A stretch of DNA of 64,000 nucleotides from Paracoccus versutus (GTDB taxonomy: Bacteria > Pseudomonadota > Alphaproteobacteria > Rhodobacterales > Rhodobacteraceae): positions 1 to 64,000 of the forward strand of contig NZ_JRKO01000027.1 in assembly GCF_000763885.1 (NCBI RefSeq). Direction: 5' to 3'. Under the pieces are notes generated by a model that saw nothing but the letters and a program-made list of their open reading frames with translations, did no database searches and was not told the DNA's origin. The translations under genes were made by a program, and so were the position numbers. Positions 1 to 9,696 of this stretch are shown piece by piece (position 1 is the first letter of the stretch; each line of letters begins with the position of its first letter).

Positions 1-152
1 CGGCTATCGCGGCTGGCTGGTGATCGAGGCCGAGCAGGACAGCCTGCCGCGCCAGGGCTTTCAGCGCCCGTAGCCCCATGTCCTGGTAGCGGAACGGATC
101 GCGCAGCAGGCTGTCCTGCTCGGCCTCGATCACCAGCCAGCCGCGATAGCCG
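1..152. repeat. perfect 47-bp inverted repeat (fold-back) at window edge
   Basis: Bases 1-47 are the exact reverse complement of bases 106-152, separated by a 58-nt loop (48-105). Both arms are iolE coding sequence: the right arm encodes the conserved [13 protein letters not shown] segment and the left arm is the same segment turned round. A perfect coding-sequence palindrome starting at base 1 looks like a chimeric or mis-assembled contig end; a true inverted duplication is the alternative. Confidence 0.9.
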
Positions 153-928
153 TGATCCGCCGCCGCCTCCAGCACCGGCGCGAAATCCACGCAGCCCTCG
201 GGATCGCCGGGCACGGTGAAGGCCCCGCGCCGCACGCCCTCCAGGAAGCTCAGCCCCTCGGCCCGGACCTGCTCCATCACCGGGCGGCGGATATTCTTGC
301 AATGGATATGGCCGATGCGGTCCATGTATCTCGCCGCCACCGCGGCCGGATCGGCGCCGCCGAAGGTGCAATGGCCGGTATCCAGCAGCAGCCGCACGTT
401 CGGCCCCGCCGCCGCCATGAAGCGGTCGATGTCCGGCCCGCTCTCGACCACGCTGCCCATGTGGTGGTGATAGCAGAAGCGCATGCCCTGCGCGGCCGCG
501 TGATCCGCCAGCGCATTGATCCCGGCCATGAACCTCTCCCAGCCCGCATCGTCCAGCACCGGCCGGTCACTGACCGCCACGGCGTCGTCGCCATGCACCG
601 TGTTCGAACATTCGCAGATGATCGCCAGGTCGCCGCCCGCGGCCCTGGTCATGGCGATATGCCGGTCCAGCGCCGCCTTTTCCTCGTCCAGGCCCCGGCC
701 CGGCGCCAGGATGGCGGTCGAATGCCAGCCGCCGATGAAGCGCAGCCCATAGCCGCCCAGCACGGCCTTCAGCGCGGCGCCGTCGCCGGGCATCTTGTGG
801 CCCTTCTCGATGCCGTCGAAGCCGATGCGCCGGCAGTCGGACAGGCAGTCGTCAAGGCTCAGATGCGCGCCGATGCTCTGGTCGTCGTCATTGGACCAGG
901 CGATGGGATTGGTGCCGTAAAGGATCAT
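1..928 (-). CDS. iolE: myo-inosose-2 dehydratase IolE, 3' end disrupted by fold-back
   Basis: A TIM-barrel protein of the sugar phosphate isomerase/epimerase superfamily. IolE dehydrates 2-keto-myo-inositol (inosose), the second step of inositol catabolism. The ATG at 928 begins [16 protein letters not shown], and family signatures follow: a His-His-His-Met motif near the middle, [12 protein letters not shown], a segment ending HIHCKN, and a late IEAEQD. It is the last gene of the iol operon, 10 nt after iolD. After about codon 295 (ALARQA, ending near base 41) the frame runs into the inverted repeat and stays open to base 1 without a stop, so the true C-terminus is not visible. Function is clear; the left boundary is not reliable. 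Confidence 0.85.
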   Translation of the reverse strand, partial: MILYGTNPIAWSNDDDQSIGAHLSLDDCLSDCRRIGFDGIEKGHKMPGDGAALKAVLGGYGLRFIGGWHSTAILAPGRGLDEEKAALDRHIAMTRAAGGDLAIICECSNTVHGDDAVAVSDRPVLDDAGWERFMAGINALADHAAAQGMRFCYHHHMGSVVESGPDIDRFMAAAGPNVRLLLDTGHCTFGGADPAAVAARYMDRIGHIHCKNIRRPVMEQVRAEGLSFLEGVRRGAFTVPGDPEGCVDFAPVLEAAADHGYRGWLVIEAEQDSLLRDPFRYQDMGLRALKALARQAVLLGLDHQPAAIA

Positions 929-938
929 GGCGTGGCTC

Positions 939-2780
939 TCAGTTCACAAGGTTCTGCTTCGCTGCCGCTTCCAGATAGCGCGCGTAAGCCCGTTTCAGTT
1001 TCCCGCTCTCGCCGCTTTCGGGCACGGCGACGTCCCACCAGTGCCCGGCGCCCTCGAGGCCGTCGCCGGGGCCGGGCTCGGCACTGGTGTCGATGACGAT
1101 CACGGTGGGGATGTCGCGGCTGCGCGCCTCGGCGATCCGGGCTTCCAGATCGGCGATGCCCTGGGCCTTGACCGCATGGGCGCCCATCGAGGCGGCATGG
1201 GCCACGAAGTCGATCTCGGGCTGCGCCTCGACGTTGCAATGGGCATAGAGGTTGTTGAACTGCTCGCCCCCGCAGCCCTGCTGCAGGCGGTTGATGCAGC
1301 CATAGCCGCGATTGTCGGTCAGCACCACGGTGAAGGGCACGCGGCGCATCACCGCCGTGGCCAGCTCGCTGTTGGCCATCATGTAGCTGCCGTCGCCCAC
1401 GAAGCAGATCACCTCGCGATCGGGCCGCGCCAGCTTCAGCCCCATCGCCCCCGCCACCTCATAGCCCATGCAGCTATAGCCGTATTCCATGTGATAGCCG
1501 CCCTGCGCCGGCTGCCACAGCAGTTTCAGCGCGCCGGGCATGGTGCCTGCCGCGCACATGGCGATCGCCTCGGGGGCCGCGCGCTGCACGGCGCCGATCA
1601 CCTGCGCGTCGCTCGGCAGGGCGTTGGTGTCGGTGGGCCGCGCGCAATGGGCATCGACCGCCGCCAGCCATGCGGCGCGGGCCTGCGCGTCGGCATGGGC
1701 GGCGCGATACCCCTCCAGCAGCGCGCCCAGCTTCTCCAGCGCCACCCGCGCATCCGCAACCAGACCTACCGCACCATGCTTGTCGGCGTCATAGGGCTGG
1801 ACGTTGATCGAGACCAGCTTGCGGGCCGGATTGGCGAACAGCGCCCAGGATCCGGTGGTGAAATCCTGGAACCGGGTGCCAATGCCGATCACCAGGTCGG
1901 CCTGCCGGGCCAGGGCATTCGCCGCGGCCGAGCCGTCCACCCCCGCCGCACCGAAGTTCATCACATGCGCCTGGGCCAGCGCCGACTTGCCGGCCTGGGT
2001 CTCGATCACCGGGATGCCGTGGCGGGCCGCGAAATCCCCCAGCGCGCCTTCGGCGCCGGAATAGACCACCCCGCCGCCGCAGACGATCACCGGCGCGCTG
2101 GCCGCGCGGATCAGCCCGGCCACATGGGCCAGGTCGGAGGCATCCGGCTCGGGCCGGCGGATCCGCCAGGTCTTCGGCGCGAAGAAGCTTTCCGGCCAGT
2201 CCCAGGCCTCGGCCTGCACGTCCTGGCAGAAGGCCAGCGTGACCGGCCCGCATTCGGCCGGATCGGTCATCACCCGCAGCGCGCGGGGCAGCGCGGTCAG
2301 CAATTGCTCGGGCCGCTGGATGCGGTCGAAATAGCGGCTGACCGGGCGGAAGCAGTCATTGGCGCTGACGGTTCCGTCGTCGAAATCCTCGATCTGCTGC
2401 AGCACCGGATCGGGCCGGCGGCTGGCGAAGACATCGCCGGGGATCAGCAGCACCGGCAGGCGGTTGACATGCGCCAGCGCGGCCGCCGTGACCATGTTCG
2501 TGGCCCCCGGCCCGATCGAGCTGGTCACCGCCTGGCAGCGCCGCCGCGCCTTGCCCTTGGCATAGGCGATGGCGGCATGGGCCATGGTCTGCTCGTTCTG
2601 GCCGCGCCAGGTTGGCAGCGCATCGCCGATCCCGTGCAGCGCCTCGCCCAGTCCCGCCACATTGCCATGGCCGAAGATCGCCCAGACGCCCTCGACGAAG
2701 CGCTCGCCCTCCTCGGTCATCTGCACCGACAGCCAGCGCACCATCGCCTGCGCCGCCGTCAACCGCACCGTCCCGCTCAT
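939..2780 (-). CDS. iolD: 3D-(3,5/4)-trihydroxycyclohexane-1,2-dione hydrolase IolD
   Basis: A 613-aa thiamine-diphosphate enzyme that opens the inositol ring by hydrolysing trihydroxycyclohexane-1,2-dione to 5-deoxy-glucuronate. It has the acetolactate-synthase-like three-domain layout: an N-terminal Pyr domain with the activating Glu near residue 63 (QNEQTMAHA), a central domain, and a C-terminal PP domain with the ThDP/Mg motif GDGSYMMAN at about 462. The open frame extends further upstream, but the ATG at 2780 follows a GGAAGGTGCG ribosome site and gives the family's normal N-terminus ([13 protein letters not shown]). It lies downstream of iolC and just upstream of iolE in one transcription unit. 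Confidence 0.95.
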   Translation of the reverse strand: MSGTVRLTAAQAMVRWLSVQMTEEGERFVEGVWAIFGHGNVAGLGEALHGIGDALPTWRGQNEQTMAHAAIAYAKGKARRRCQAVTSSIGPGATNMVTAAALAHVNRLPVLLIPGDVFASRRPDPVLQQIEDFDDGTVSANDCFRPVSRYFDRIQRPEQLLTALPRALRVMTDPAECGPVTLAFCQDVQAEAWDWPESFFAPKTWRIRRPEPDASDLAHVAGLIRAASAPVIVCGGGVVYSGAEGALGDFAARHGIPVIETQAGKSALAQAHVMNFGAAGVDGSAAANALARQADLVIGIGTRFQDFTTGSWALFANPARKLVSINVQPYDADKHGAVGLVADARVALEKLGALLEGYRAAHADAQARAAWLAAVDAHCARPTDTNALPSDAQVIGAVQRAAPEAIAMCAAGTMPGALKLLWQPAQGGYHMEYGYSCMGYEVAGAMGLKLARPDREVICFVGDGSYMMANSELATAVMRRVPFTVVLTDNRGYGCINRLQQGCGGEQFNNLYAHCNVEAQPEIDFVAHAASMGAHAVKAQGIADLEARIAEARSRDIPTVIVIDTSAEPGPGDGLEGAGHWWDVAVPESGESGKLKRAYARYLEAAAKQNLVN

Positions 2781-2817
2781 CGCACCTTCCTCCACACTGC
2801 CGCCCCGCGGCCGCCCT

Positions 2818-2878
2818 CTTTCATCTTGGTCCAAATATCCCGGGGGGAATCCCGCAAGGGATGGGGGGCTGGCCCCCC
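2818..2878 (-). promoter_or_regulatory. intergenic hairpin and TATTTG motif between iolC and iolD
   Basis: The 130-bp gap between the iolC stop and the iolD start holds a GC hairpin (2863-2878: seven pairs of GGGGGGC/GCCCCCC around a 2-nt loop), followed in the direction of transcription by ATATTTGGACCAAGATGAAA (about 2819-2838). There is no T-run, so a classical terminator is unlikely; it may attenuate or process the message. A related TATTTG motif is at 15087-15110. Confidence 0.45.
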
Positions 2879-2910
2879 TGCCGTCGCGGGACGCAATCCC
2901 GCCCCGCCGC

Positions 2911-4833
2911 TCATGCCGCCGCCGCCGCCGCCCGGCGCGCCTCGTCCCAGATGCCGCAGAGCCGCGCGAAGCGTTCTGCCATCCGCGCCACGGCCTCCTC
3001 GTCCGACACCTCGCCCGCCAGCCAGTCCCGCGCCACCGCGCCGAAGATCGTGCGCCCGACCGCGAAGCCCCTGACCAGATCGAACCCCGCCGCGACGCGG
3101 AAACTGGCGGCAAGCTCCGCCTCGGGCGCGTCCAGCCCCAGCACCACGATGCCGCGCGTGTGGCGGTCATGCGCCTCGATCGCGGCGATGGCGTTCCGCC
3201 AGGCGGCGGCAGACTGCATCGGCTCCAGCTTCCACCAGTCGGGAAAGATCCCGGCGGCATAGAACTGCCCGATCAGGGTCGCGGTCGTGTCGTCATCGAC
3301 CGGACCGACCTTCGAGGGGATCACCTCCAGCAGGAATTCCAGCCCGTTGCGGCGCGCGGCCGTGAACAGGCGCTTGACCGTGGCCTCCTGCGCGGCGCGG
3401 GTTTCCGCGTCATCATCGGGATGGCAGAAGCACAGCAGCTTGACCACGTTCTCGCGCGCCCATTCGGACAGCGCGCCGCAATCCGGGCCCAGTTCCGGCT
3501 CCAGCTCCAGCGGCCGCGAGCCCGGCCATTCGCAGGGCCGACCGATCCACAGCCCCGTCCCCGAGGCGGCATGCAGCGCCCGCCGCCCGATGCGGTCGTC
3601 GCAGAGGATCCCGTAGCCCGGCCGGCCATCGGCGACCTGCAGCGCCGCCTGCAGGCACAATTCCTTGAACGCGCCGCCCTTTTCCGGCGTGTAGCCCGGC
3701 ATTTCTTCCAACTGGACACGATGGTCGAAGGCGAAGACCCGCATGGTGGACCAGTCGCCGCCCATCCGGCCCTGGCGGTTGGTGGCCCAATGGATCTGCT
3801 CAAGCTCGGCATCGTTGCGCAGGTCCGGCCGCAGCACGCCGCGCCTGAGGAAGAATTCCAGTTCCGCCAGCGACGGATAGGCCGGCGTGCAGCCGTGGCG
3901 CGAGACCGCGAAGGCGCCGCAGGCATTGGCGTATTCCAGCGTGCGCGGCCAGGGCTCGCCGTCGAGCCAGCCCTTCATCAGCCCCGAGAAGAAGCCGTCG
4001 CCCGCCCCCAGCACGTTGAACACCTCGATCGGGAAGCCGGGGCCGGCCTGGCCTTCGTCGAGGCTGTCCGGGATCGCGCCCTCGAAGGCCACCGCGCCCG
4101 CTGCGCCACGCTTGCAAACCAGCGTGGCGGTGCTGACCGCGCGGACCGCGCGCAGCGCCGCGATGGTGTCGGTCGAGCCGCCGGCGATGTGGAATTCCTC
4201 CTCGGTGCCGACGATCAGGTCGAAGAGATGCAGTGTCGATTGCAGCTTCGCCGTCACCGCGGCGCTTTCGACGAAGCGGCTCTCGCCCGCGCCATGCCCG
4301 GCCAGGCCCCAGAGGTTCGGCCGATAGTCGATGTCCAGCGCCGTCTTCGCGCCGTGCCTGCGGGCGAGGTTCAGCGCCTTCAGCACCGCCTCCTCGGTCC
4401 GCGGATGCGACAGATGCGTGCCGGTCGCCAGCACCGAACGCGCCTCGGCGATGAACCCCTCGTCGATATCATCCACGCTCAGCGCCATGTCCGCGCAGTT
4501 CTCGCGATAGAAGATCAGCGGGAAGCTGTCCTCGTCGCGGATGCCCAGCAGCACCAGCGCCGTCAGCCGCTCGGGATCGGTCGCGACCCCGCGGGTGTCG
4601 ACGCCTTCGCGCGAAAGCTGCTCGCGGATGAACCGGCCCATATGCTCGTCGCCGACCCGCGTGATCACCGCCGCGCGCAGCCCCAGCCGCGCCGTTCCGC
4701 AGGCGATGTTGGTCGGAGACCCGCCGATATACTTCGCAAACGAACCCATGTCCTCCAAACGACCGCCAACCTGCTGGCCGTATAGGTCAACGCTGGCACG
4801 GCCAATAGTGATTAAGTCTAGAGTCTTGCTCAT
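2911..4833 (-). CDS. iolC: 5-dehydro-2-deoxygluconokinase IolC fused to DUF2090 aldolase-like domain
   Basis: A 640-aa two-domain protein. Residues 1 to about 320 are a PfkB/ribokinase sugar kinase with GGSPTNIA near 38 and the catalytic GAGD motif at 276-279; it phosphorylates 2-deoxy-5-keto-gluconate. The C-terminal half (about 330-640) is a DUF2090 domain, which in such fusions is annotated as the 5-dehydro-2-deoxyphosphogluconate aldolase, so kinase and aldolase steps would be joined. No separate iolJ or iolB is present. The start at 4833 (MSKTLDLITIG) is preferred over upstream in-frame codons because it gives the standard kinase N-terminus. It lies between the ABC transporter genes and iolD. 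Confidence 0.93.
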   Translation of the reverse strand: MSKTLDLITIGRASVDLYGQQVGGRLEDMGSFAKYIGGSPTNIACGTARLGLRAAVITRVGDEHMGRFIREQLSREGVDTRGVATDPERLTALVLLGIRDEDSFPLIFYRENCADMALSVDDIDEGFIAEARSVLATGTHLSHPRTEEAVLKALNLARRHGAKTALDIDYRPNLWGLAGHGAGESRFVESAAVTAKLQSTLHLFDLIVGTEEEFHIAGGSTDTIAALRAVRAVSTATLVCKRGAAGAVAFEGAIPDSLDEGQAGPGFPIEVFNVLGAGDGFFSGLMKGWLDGEPWPRTLEYANACGAFAVSRHGCTPAYPSLAELEFFLRRGVLRPDLRNDAELEQIHWATNRQGRMGGDWSTMRVFAFDHRVQLEEMPGYTPEKGGAFKELCLQAALQVADGRPGYGILCDDRIGRRALHAASGTGLWIGRPCEWPGSRPLELEPELGPDCGALSEWARENVVKLLCFCHPDDDAETRAAQEATVKRLFTAARRNGLEFLLEVIPSKVGPVDDDTTATLIGQFYAAGIFPDWWKLEPMQSAAAWRNAIAAIEAHDRHTRGIVVLGLDAPEAELAASFRVAAGFDLVRGFAVGRTIFGAVARDWLAGEVSDEEAVARMAERFARLCGIWDEARRAAAAAA

Positions 4834-4940
4834 TTCAAATCCCCTCGAAGCAGGATCCGGACACCGCGTTGGCCGGTTTCCCACTTCTTCCTGCTGCAGG
4901 CAGCGGCCGAGGCGCTCTCGGACCAACAGCCGCATTCCGC

Positions 4941-5729
4941 TTACATCGCCTGAATGTCAGCCAGTTCCTTTTCGAGATCGCGCATCTCGACGCCCCCTGC
5001 CATCAGATGGCGGATATCTTCACCCGCGAGTTCATCCCGGCTGCCCTTCCCGATCACCTCGCCCAGGGCCAGAAAGGTGAAACGGTCCGCGACCAGTTTT
5101 GAATGAACTTCGTTATGAGTGATGAAGATGATGGCGATGTCGCCTCGTGCGCGCACCCGCATCATCGTCTTCAGCACTTCCATCTGCTGTTTCTGGCCAA
5201 GCGCCGAGGTCGGCTCATCCAGGATCAGCACCTTGGCGCCGAAATAGATGGCGCGGGCGATGGCGAGGGTCTGTCGCTGACCGCCGGACATGGTGCCGAC
5301 GGCCTGCTGCGGGTCGGAAACATCGATGCCGATCTTGATCATCTCGTCATGCGTGATCCGATCCATCTCTGCCATGCGCAAGGCCCCGAAAGGCCTGGGG
5401 CCGGTGTAGAGCTCGCGGCCCATGAAGAAGTTGCGGGTCACGCTCATCAACGGGTTCAGCGCCAGATCCTGATAGACCGTGCCGATACCCGCCTTACTGG
5501 CATCGCGCGGCGAGCGGAAGCTGACAGGCTCGCCGTCCACGTAGATCTGCCCCTCGGTCGGCTGATGAACACCGGACAGGAGACGGATCAGCGTGGATTT
5601 CCCGGCGCCATTATCTCCGAGAAGCGCGTGGACTTCGCCTGCGTAGACTTCCAGATCGATGCCGTTGAGGGCGGTAAAGGGACCGAAACGCTTGATCAAC
5701 CGTTCGGTGCGAATGACGGGAGTCCTCAT
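4941..5729 (-). CDS. sugar ABC transporter ATP-binding protein (inositol-type)
   Basis: A 262-aa single-cassette ATPase. The Walker A motif GDNGAGKST lies at 38-46, the ABC signature MSGGQRQTLAIAR near 150, and Walker B LILDEPTSALG follows. One cassette, unlike the double RbsA type, is typical of FrcA-like sugar importers in alphaproteobacteria. The start at 5729 is one base after the permease stop, implying coupled translation. The position between permease and iolC points to import of inositol or a related cyclitol. Cytoplasmic, membrane-associated. Confidence 0.9.
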   Translation of the reverse strand: MRTPVIRTERLIKRFGPFTALNGIDLEVYAGEVHALLGDNGAGKSTLIRLLSGVHQPTEGQIYVDGEPVSFRSPRDASKAGIGTVYQDLALNPLMSVTRNFFMGRELYTGPRPFGALRMAEMDRITHDEMIKIGIDVSDPQQAVGTMSGGQRQTLAIARAIYFGAKVLILDEPTSALGQKQQMEVLKTMMRVRARGDIAIIFITHNEVHSKLVADRFTFLALGEVIGKGSRDELAGEDIRHLMAGGVEMRDLEKELADIQAM

Positions 5730-5730
5730 T

Positions 5731-6861
5731 TCAAAGCCCTCCGGTGATGCGCTTGCGCAGGTTCTCGTTGAGGAATACGGCCAGAAGCAGAACCGCGCCG
5801 ACAAAGACCCGATAATAGCTGCCGTCGATGGCCGGAATGAAGAAGACGGCATTCGCGACCAACCCGAAGGTAATGGCACCGAAGACCACGCCCAGCACAG
5901 AGCCGAAGCCGCCGGTCATCAGCGTGCCTCCCACCACGGCGATGGCGATCGCCTCGAGTTCCTTGAGATTGCCCTTGGAGGCATCGGCGGTATTGGTTTC
6001 GAAAACCTGGCAGGCGGCGAAGATCGTGGCGGCGAAGGCGGTGAACATGAACAGAGCGATCCGTACCTTGTTGACCGGCACGCCATTGGCGCGGGCGCTT
6101 TCACGATTGTCGCCGGTCGCGAAGATCCAGTTGCCTGCCTGGGTGCGCGCCAGCACGAACCATGCGGCAAGCGCGATGACGATCCACCACATCACGCGTG
6201 CGTCGAAGCCAGTGACCCATTGTGCGCCGGCGCGATTGATGTTGCCGCCCAGCCAGAACCAGGCGTCATAGAACCAGCCGAAAGTCTGCCCCCCAAACAG
6301 ATCGGCGAACCAGCTTGTCTGCTTGTAGTCGGGCAGGCCCGAGATCTGCGTCGAATTGTTTATGACGCGAAAGGCGACTTCGGTAACGCCCCGCAGAAAG
6401 AACAGGAACGCGAGGGTAACGATGAAACTGGACAGGCCCGACCTGACGACGATCGTCCCGATCAGCCAGCCGATGCCGAGAGTCATGACCAACGTCAGCG
6501 CGAAGGCCGTGAAGGGCGTCGCCTCGCCCAGGCCGAACGGAAGCCCCCATTTGAGCATCATCGTCATCGACATGCCGGCGAAGCCGATCATCGAGCCGAT
6601 GGAAAGATCGAACTCGCCGGCGATCATCAGAAGGCAGGCGGCCGTCGCGATGATGCCGAACTGGGCGATGACCGCCATATTGTTCTTGAGGCCAAGCGGA
6701 TTGAATGCCGTGCCCCCGCTTGCGATCGCGATCGCCGCGACGACCAGGACCATCACCGCGAAAGCGCCGATCTCGGGCCGTCTGGACAGGCGACGCAGTG
6801 TCCCACCCTTGTTCAGCCGGTCGGTTTCGCGTCTGCCGGCGGCGGCTTGTGTCTGTGTCAT
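5731..6861 (-). CDS. sugar ABC transporter permease
   Basis: A 376-aa BPD_transp_2 (RbsC/FrcC-type) inner-membrane permease. After a charged cytoplasmic N-terminus it shows about nine or ten hydrophobic segments and the family's cytoplasmic loop with ATGDNRESARANGV (about 250-265). It would form the membrane channel of the importer with the neighbouring ATPase and binding protein. It follows the binding protein by 63 nt and precedes the ATPase by 1 nt. Substrate is inferred from the iol context only. Confidence 0.9.
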   Translation of the reverse strand: MTQTQAAAGRRETDRLNKGGTLRRLSRRPEIGAFAVMVLVVAAIAIASGGTAFNPLGLKNNMAVIAQFGIIATAACLLMIAGEFDLSIGSMIGFAGMSMTMMLKWGLPFGLGEATPFTAFALTLVMTLGIGWLIGTIVVRSGLSSFIVTLAFLFFLRGVTEVAFRVINNSTQISGLPDYKQTSWFADLFGGQTFGWFYDAWFWLGGNINRAGAQWVTGFDARVMWWIVIALAAWFVLARTQAGNWIFATGDNRESARANGVPVNKVRIALFMFTAFAATIFAACQVFETNTADASKGNLKELEAIAIAVVGGTLMTGGFGSVLGVVFGAITFGLVANAVFFIPAIDGSYYRVFVGAVLLLAVFLNENLRKRITGGL

Positions 6862-6924
6862 GGATTGCTCTCCTTCCTTCGATTGGCAGGGGCAGCGCCA
6901 GAGCGTTGCCCCGCCTTGCCGCGC

Positions 6925-7836
6925 TCAGCGCGTTTCGCCCGCCAGGGCCTCGACAGCCTCGGCGTTGGACGCATCGACGAAACCGGGTCCGGAAGGAATG
7001 TTCGATCCCGGCAGCATCTGGGCGTTGGTGTTGTAGACATGCAGCAACGTCACCGGCATGTATCCCTGCAGATACTGCTGCTGGTCGATCGTGTAGGCTG
7101 CACGGCCCTCCTTGATCAGGTTGATCACGCCCGGTGTCAGGTCGAAGCAGGACAGATGCACTTCCGCACCGACTTCGCGCACCGCGTCGGCCGCGGCTTC
7201 GCAGACGTGCGGACCGACGGCGAGCAGCGCGTCGATCTCGGGATCGGCCTGAAGTGCGGCCGCGGTGCGCGTCTTGATCTGGGCGACATCGTTCGAAACG
7301 TCGATCATGTTCAGCGTCTGCCCGATCGCCTCGAAATAGCCCTCGCAGCGTTCCACCATCGGCGTGTTGAACGCCTCGTGATTGAGACACAGCGCCTTGT
7401 TCGCGCCCTCCGTCTTTGCCCTCTGGCCAGCCGCCTCTCCGGCAAGGCGCTCAGGCTGTCCGACATGCATGAGTGCGCCGACCTCCTGATAATGCTCGAG
7501 TCCGGAATTGATCGTGATGACGGGAATGCCGCTTTCGGAGGCCGCTTTGATCGCAGGACCAAGCGCCGCCGCGTCCGGCAGCGAAACGATCAGCCCGTCC
7601 GGCTGGCTTGCCGTGGCCGATTCGATCAGGCGCGCCATGTCGGCCATATCGCCCGACGGTGCGAAAAGATGATCGAATTCGGCTCCGACCGCCGTCGCCG
7701 CGTCACGCGCTCCACGCTCGACCACGGGCCAGAACGGATCGGTGCCCTGGGTATGCGTGATCAGGACATAACGTTCGGCATGCGCGGCCGCGGCCAGAGC
7801 CGTTACCGCAGTTGCCGCAAGAAGCACTTTCCTCAT
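6925..7836 (-). CDS. periplasmic sugar-binding protein of the inositol-type ABC importer
   Basis: A 303-aa RbsB-like (periplasmic binding protein type 1) protein. The start at 7836 follows a strong GGAGGAGAACC ribosome site and gives a clean signal peptide, MRKVLLAATAVTALAAAAHA, with cleavage before ERYV. The mature part opens YVLITHTQGTDPFWPVVERG, typical of the family, and has SQPDGLIVSLPD and DALLAVGPHV further on. It would bind a cyclitol or sugar and deliver it to the permease. It resembles MocB/IbpA-type binding proteins in context. Ligand specificity cannot be read from sequence alone. Confidence 0.9.
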   Translation of the reverse strand: MRKVLLAATAVTALAAAAHAERYVLITHTQGTDPFWPVVERGARDAATAVGAEFDHLFAPSGDMADMARLIESATASQPDGLIVSLPDAAALGPAIKAASESGIPVITINSGLEHYQEVGALMHVGQPERLAGEAAGQRAKTEGANKALCLNHEAFNTPMVERCEGYFEAIGQTLNMIDVSNDVAQIKTRTAAALQADPEIDALLAVGPHVCEAAADAVREVGAEVHLSCFDLTPGVINLIKEGRAAYTIDQQQYLQGYMPVTLLHVYNTNAQMLPGSNIPSGPGFVDASNAEAVEALAGETR

Positions 7837-7886
7837 AAGGTTCTCCTCCCTGTCTTGAGGTGCCCCGAAGGGCGTCACATGCGGAT

Positions 7887-8681
7887 CTATTCCGGATAGG
7901 AACCCGCGATGTTCTGGTCGTAGTCGATCAGGGCGCCGGTCATGACGCCGGCATCCGGGCTGAGCAGATAGCTCGCGAGTCCTGCAAGCTGATGCGGCTT
8001 GCACAGTTGACCCATAGGCTGGGCGGCCTCCGCTCGCTCCAGCCAGCCGTCGGTCGCGCCGTGATACTTGCGTTGGGTGATGTCCTCGCCCGGCGTATCC
8101 ATCCAGCCCGGCAGGATCGCGTTGCAGCGGATCCGGTCGAAGCGATAGGCATTGGCGACGTTTTTGGTCAGCGCCGCCAAGGCGCCTTTCGAGGCCGAAT
8201 AGGGGGCGAGATAAGACTGCCCGCAATGAGCGCATTGCGACAGAATGTTGACGATCGAGCCGCCGCCGCCCTGCACCTGCCGATGCCTGACGAAGCCCTG
8301 CATCAGGAAGAAGGGCGCGCGGGCGTTCGTGTCGAACATCTGGTCCCAGAGTTCGACCGAGGTATCGGTCAGGGTGCCACGTGCGCCGAGTGCCGCCGCA
8401 TTGACGAGTACCGTCACGGTGCCGAAACGCCCGACTGCCGCGTCAATCAGATCCAGGCAGGCCTGCGTGTCCTGAAGATCGACCGCGGTGAAGACGGCAT
8501 CCGCGCCGAGCGCGGCCAGTTCGGCCACCGCCCTTGCACCCTTCTCCGCATCGCGGCCGGCCAGCATCACCTTGCGGCAGCCTTCGGCCACCAATTGCCG
8601 TGCGATGGCAAGGCCGACGCCCTGTGCTCCACCGGTTACGACGGCCGCGGTATCCTTGTGGCGGGTATTCAGATCCGACAT
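7887..8681 (-). CDS. short-chain dehydrogenase/reductase of the iol operon
   Basis: A 264-aa classical SDR. The nucleotide-binding TGGAQGVG lies at 16-23, a VLVNAAALG segment takes the NNAG position, and the Tyr-x-x-x-Lys catalytic pair is in PYSASKGAL. It starts one base after the iolG-like stop, so it is probably translated with it. It is likely an oxidoreductase acting on a cyclitol, deoxysugar or keto-intermediate of inositol breakdown, but the substrate is unknown. Confidence 0.85.
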   Translation of the reverse strand: MSDLNTRHKDTAAVVTGGAQGVGLAIARQLVAEGCRKVMLAGRDAEKGARAVAELAALGADAVFTAVDLQDTQACLDLIDAAVGRFGTVTVLVNAAALGARGTLTDTSVELWDQMFDTNARAPFFLMQGFVRHRQVQGGGGSIVNILSQCAHCGQSYLAPYSASKGALAALTKNVANAYRFDRIRCNAILPGWMDTPGEDITQRKYHGATDGWLERAEAAQPMGQLCKPHQLAGLASYLLSPDAGVMTGALIDYDQNIAGSYPE

Positions 8682-8682
8682 G

Positions 8683-9696
8683 TCAGAACTCCTGATCGGG
8701 GCCGGTAAGATGGATGGTCTTCCCCTGCTTCAGCGAGGCGGTCGCCGCTTCGGCCAGATAGGCGGCCATCAGCCCGTCGATGGCGTTGACCGGCATATCG
8801 CGGCCCTCGCGTGCGCAGTCGAGAAACAGGCGGATCTCGGCAGTATAGGACGGGCCGTAGCGTTCGAGGAAGAATTCGAGAATCGGCGCCGCGGTACCGG
8901 GCGCATCCTTGGTGTAGGTCGTGAAGCCGGACTGGCGCGGATTGTTCGAGACCAGCATTCCTTCCGCCCCAAAGGCTTCGATACGCTGGTCGAAGCCAAA
9001 GGCGCAGCGGCGCGAGTTCAGGATGGTGACGATGGTGCCGTCTTCGGCCAGCATGGTGACGCTGGCCGTATCGACATCGCCCAGCTTGCCGATCTCGGGA
9101 TCCACGATGGACGATCCGTGCGCCGTGACCGAGACCATGTCCTTGCCTACGATGGACCGCGCCATGTCGAAATCGTGGATCATCATGTCACGAAACAGTC
9201 CGCCCGAGCGCGGCACATATTCCAGCGGCGGCGGAAAGGGGTCACGGCTGGTGATGGTCAGTTGCTCCAGTCGGCCGATGCGGCCGGCATGAACTCCTTC
9301 GCGCACCGAAGCATGGCCCCGATCGAAGCGACGGTTGAAGCCGAGAAAGACCTTGCGCGCCGCTGCTTCGCCCACGGTCGCGACGAATTCGCGGCTGGCG
9401 TCATAGCTGGAGGCCAACGGCTTTTCGCACAGGACCGGCTTGCCGGTCTTTACCGCCTCGTAGAGCAACTCGACATGAGTGTCCGAGGAGGTCGCGATCA
9501 TGATCGCGTCCACTGCGGGATCGGCCATGGCCTCTACCGCCGAGGGCGCTGCCCGCGCACCGGTGGACGCGGCCAGCGCCTCTGCCGCCTCGAGGACCGG
9601 ATCGTAGATCGTGGCGATATGCGCATCCGCGCCGATGATCGAGGCGGCATGGACCCTTGCCATGCGTCCTGCCCCCATGATGGCGATGCCTGTCAT
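8683..9696 (-). CDS. iolG: inositol 2-dehydrogenase-like oxidoreductase (IolG family)
   Basis: A 337-aa Gfo/Idh/MocA-family NAD(P)-dependent dehydrogenase. The N-terminal Rossmann motif is MGAGRMARVHAASI (residues 7-20), the EKP signature is in CEKPLASSYD (about 95), and a C-terminal alpha/beta domain follows. IolG oxidises myo-inositol to 2-keto-myo-inositol, the entry step. The ATG overlaps the stop of the upstream dehydrogenase by 4 bp. Of the two Gfo/Idh proteins here this one is nearer in length and motifs to classical IolG. Confidence 0.82.
   Translation of the reverse strand: MTGIAIMGAGRMARVHAASIIGADAHIATIYDPVLEAAEALAASTGARAAPSAVEAMADPAVDAIMIATSSDTHVELLYEAVKTGKPVLCEKPLASSYDASREFVATVGEAAARKVFLGFNRRFDRGHASVREGVHAGRIGRLEQLTITSRDPFPPPLEYVPRSGGLFRDMMIHDFDMARSIVGKDMVSVTAHGSSIVDPEIGKLGDVDTASVTMLAEDGTIVTILNSRRCAFGFDQRIEAFGAEGMLVSNNPRQSGFTTYTKDAPGTAAPILEFFLERYGPSYTAEIRLFLDCAREGRDMPVNAIDGLMAAYLAEAATASLKQGKTIHLTGPDQEF

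Noticed and set aside
927..4785. Long plus-strand open frames (over 700 codons) across iolD and iolC
   Set aside because: They are antisense shadows caused by high GC at third positions; composition is Arg/Ala/His-rich with no family motif, while the minus strand has full enzymes.
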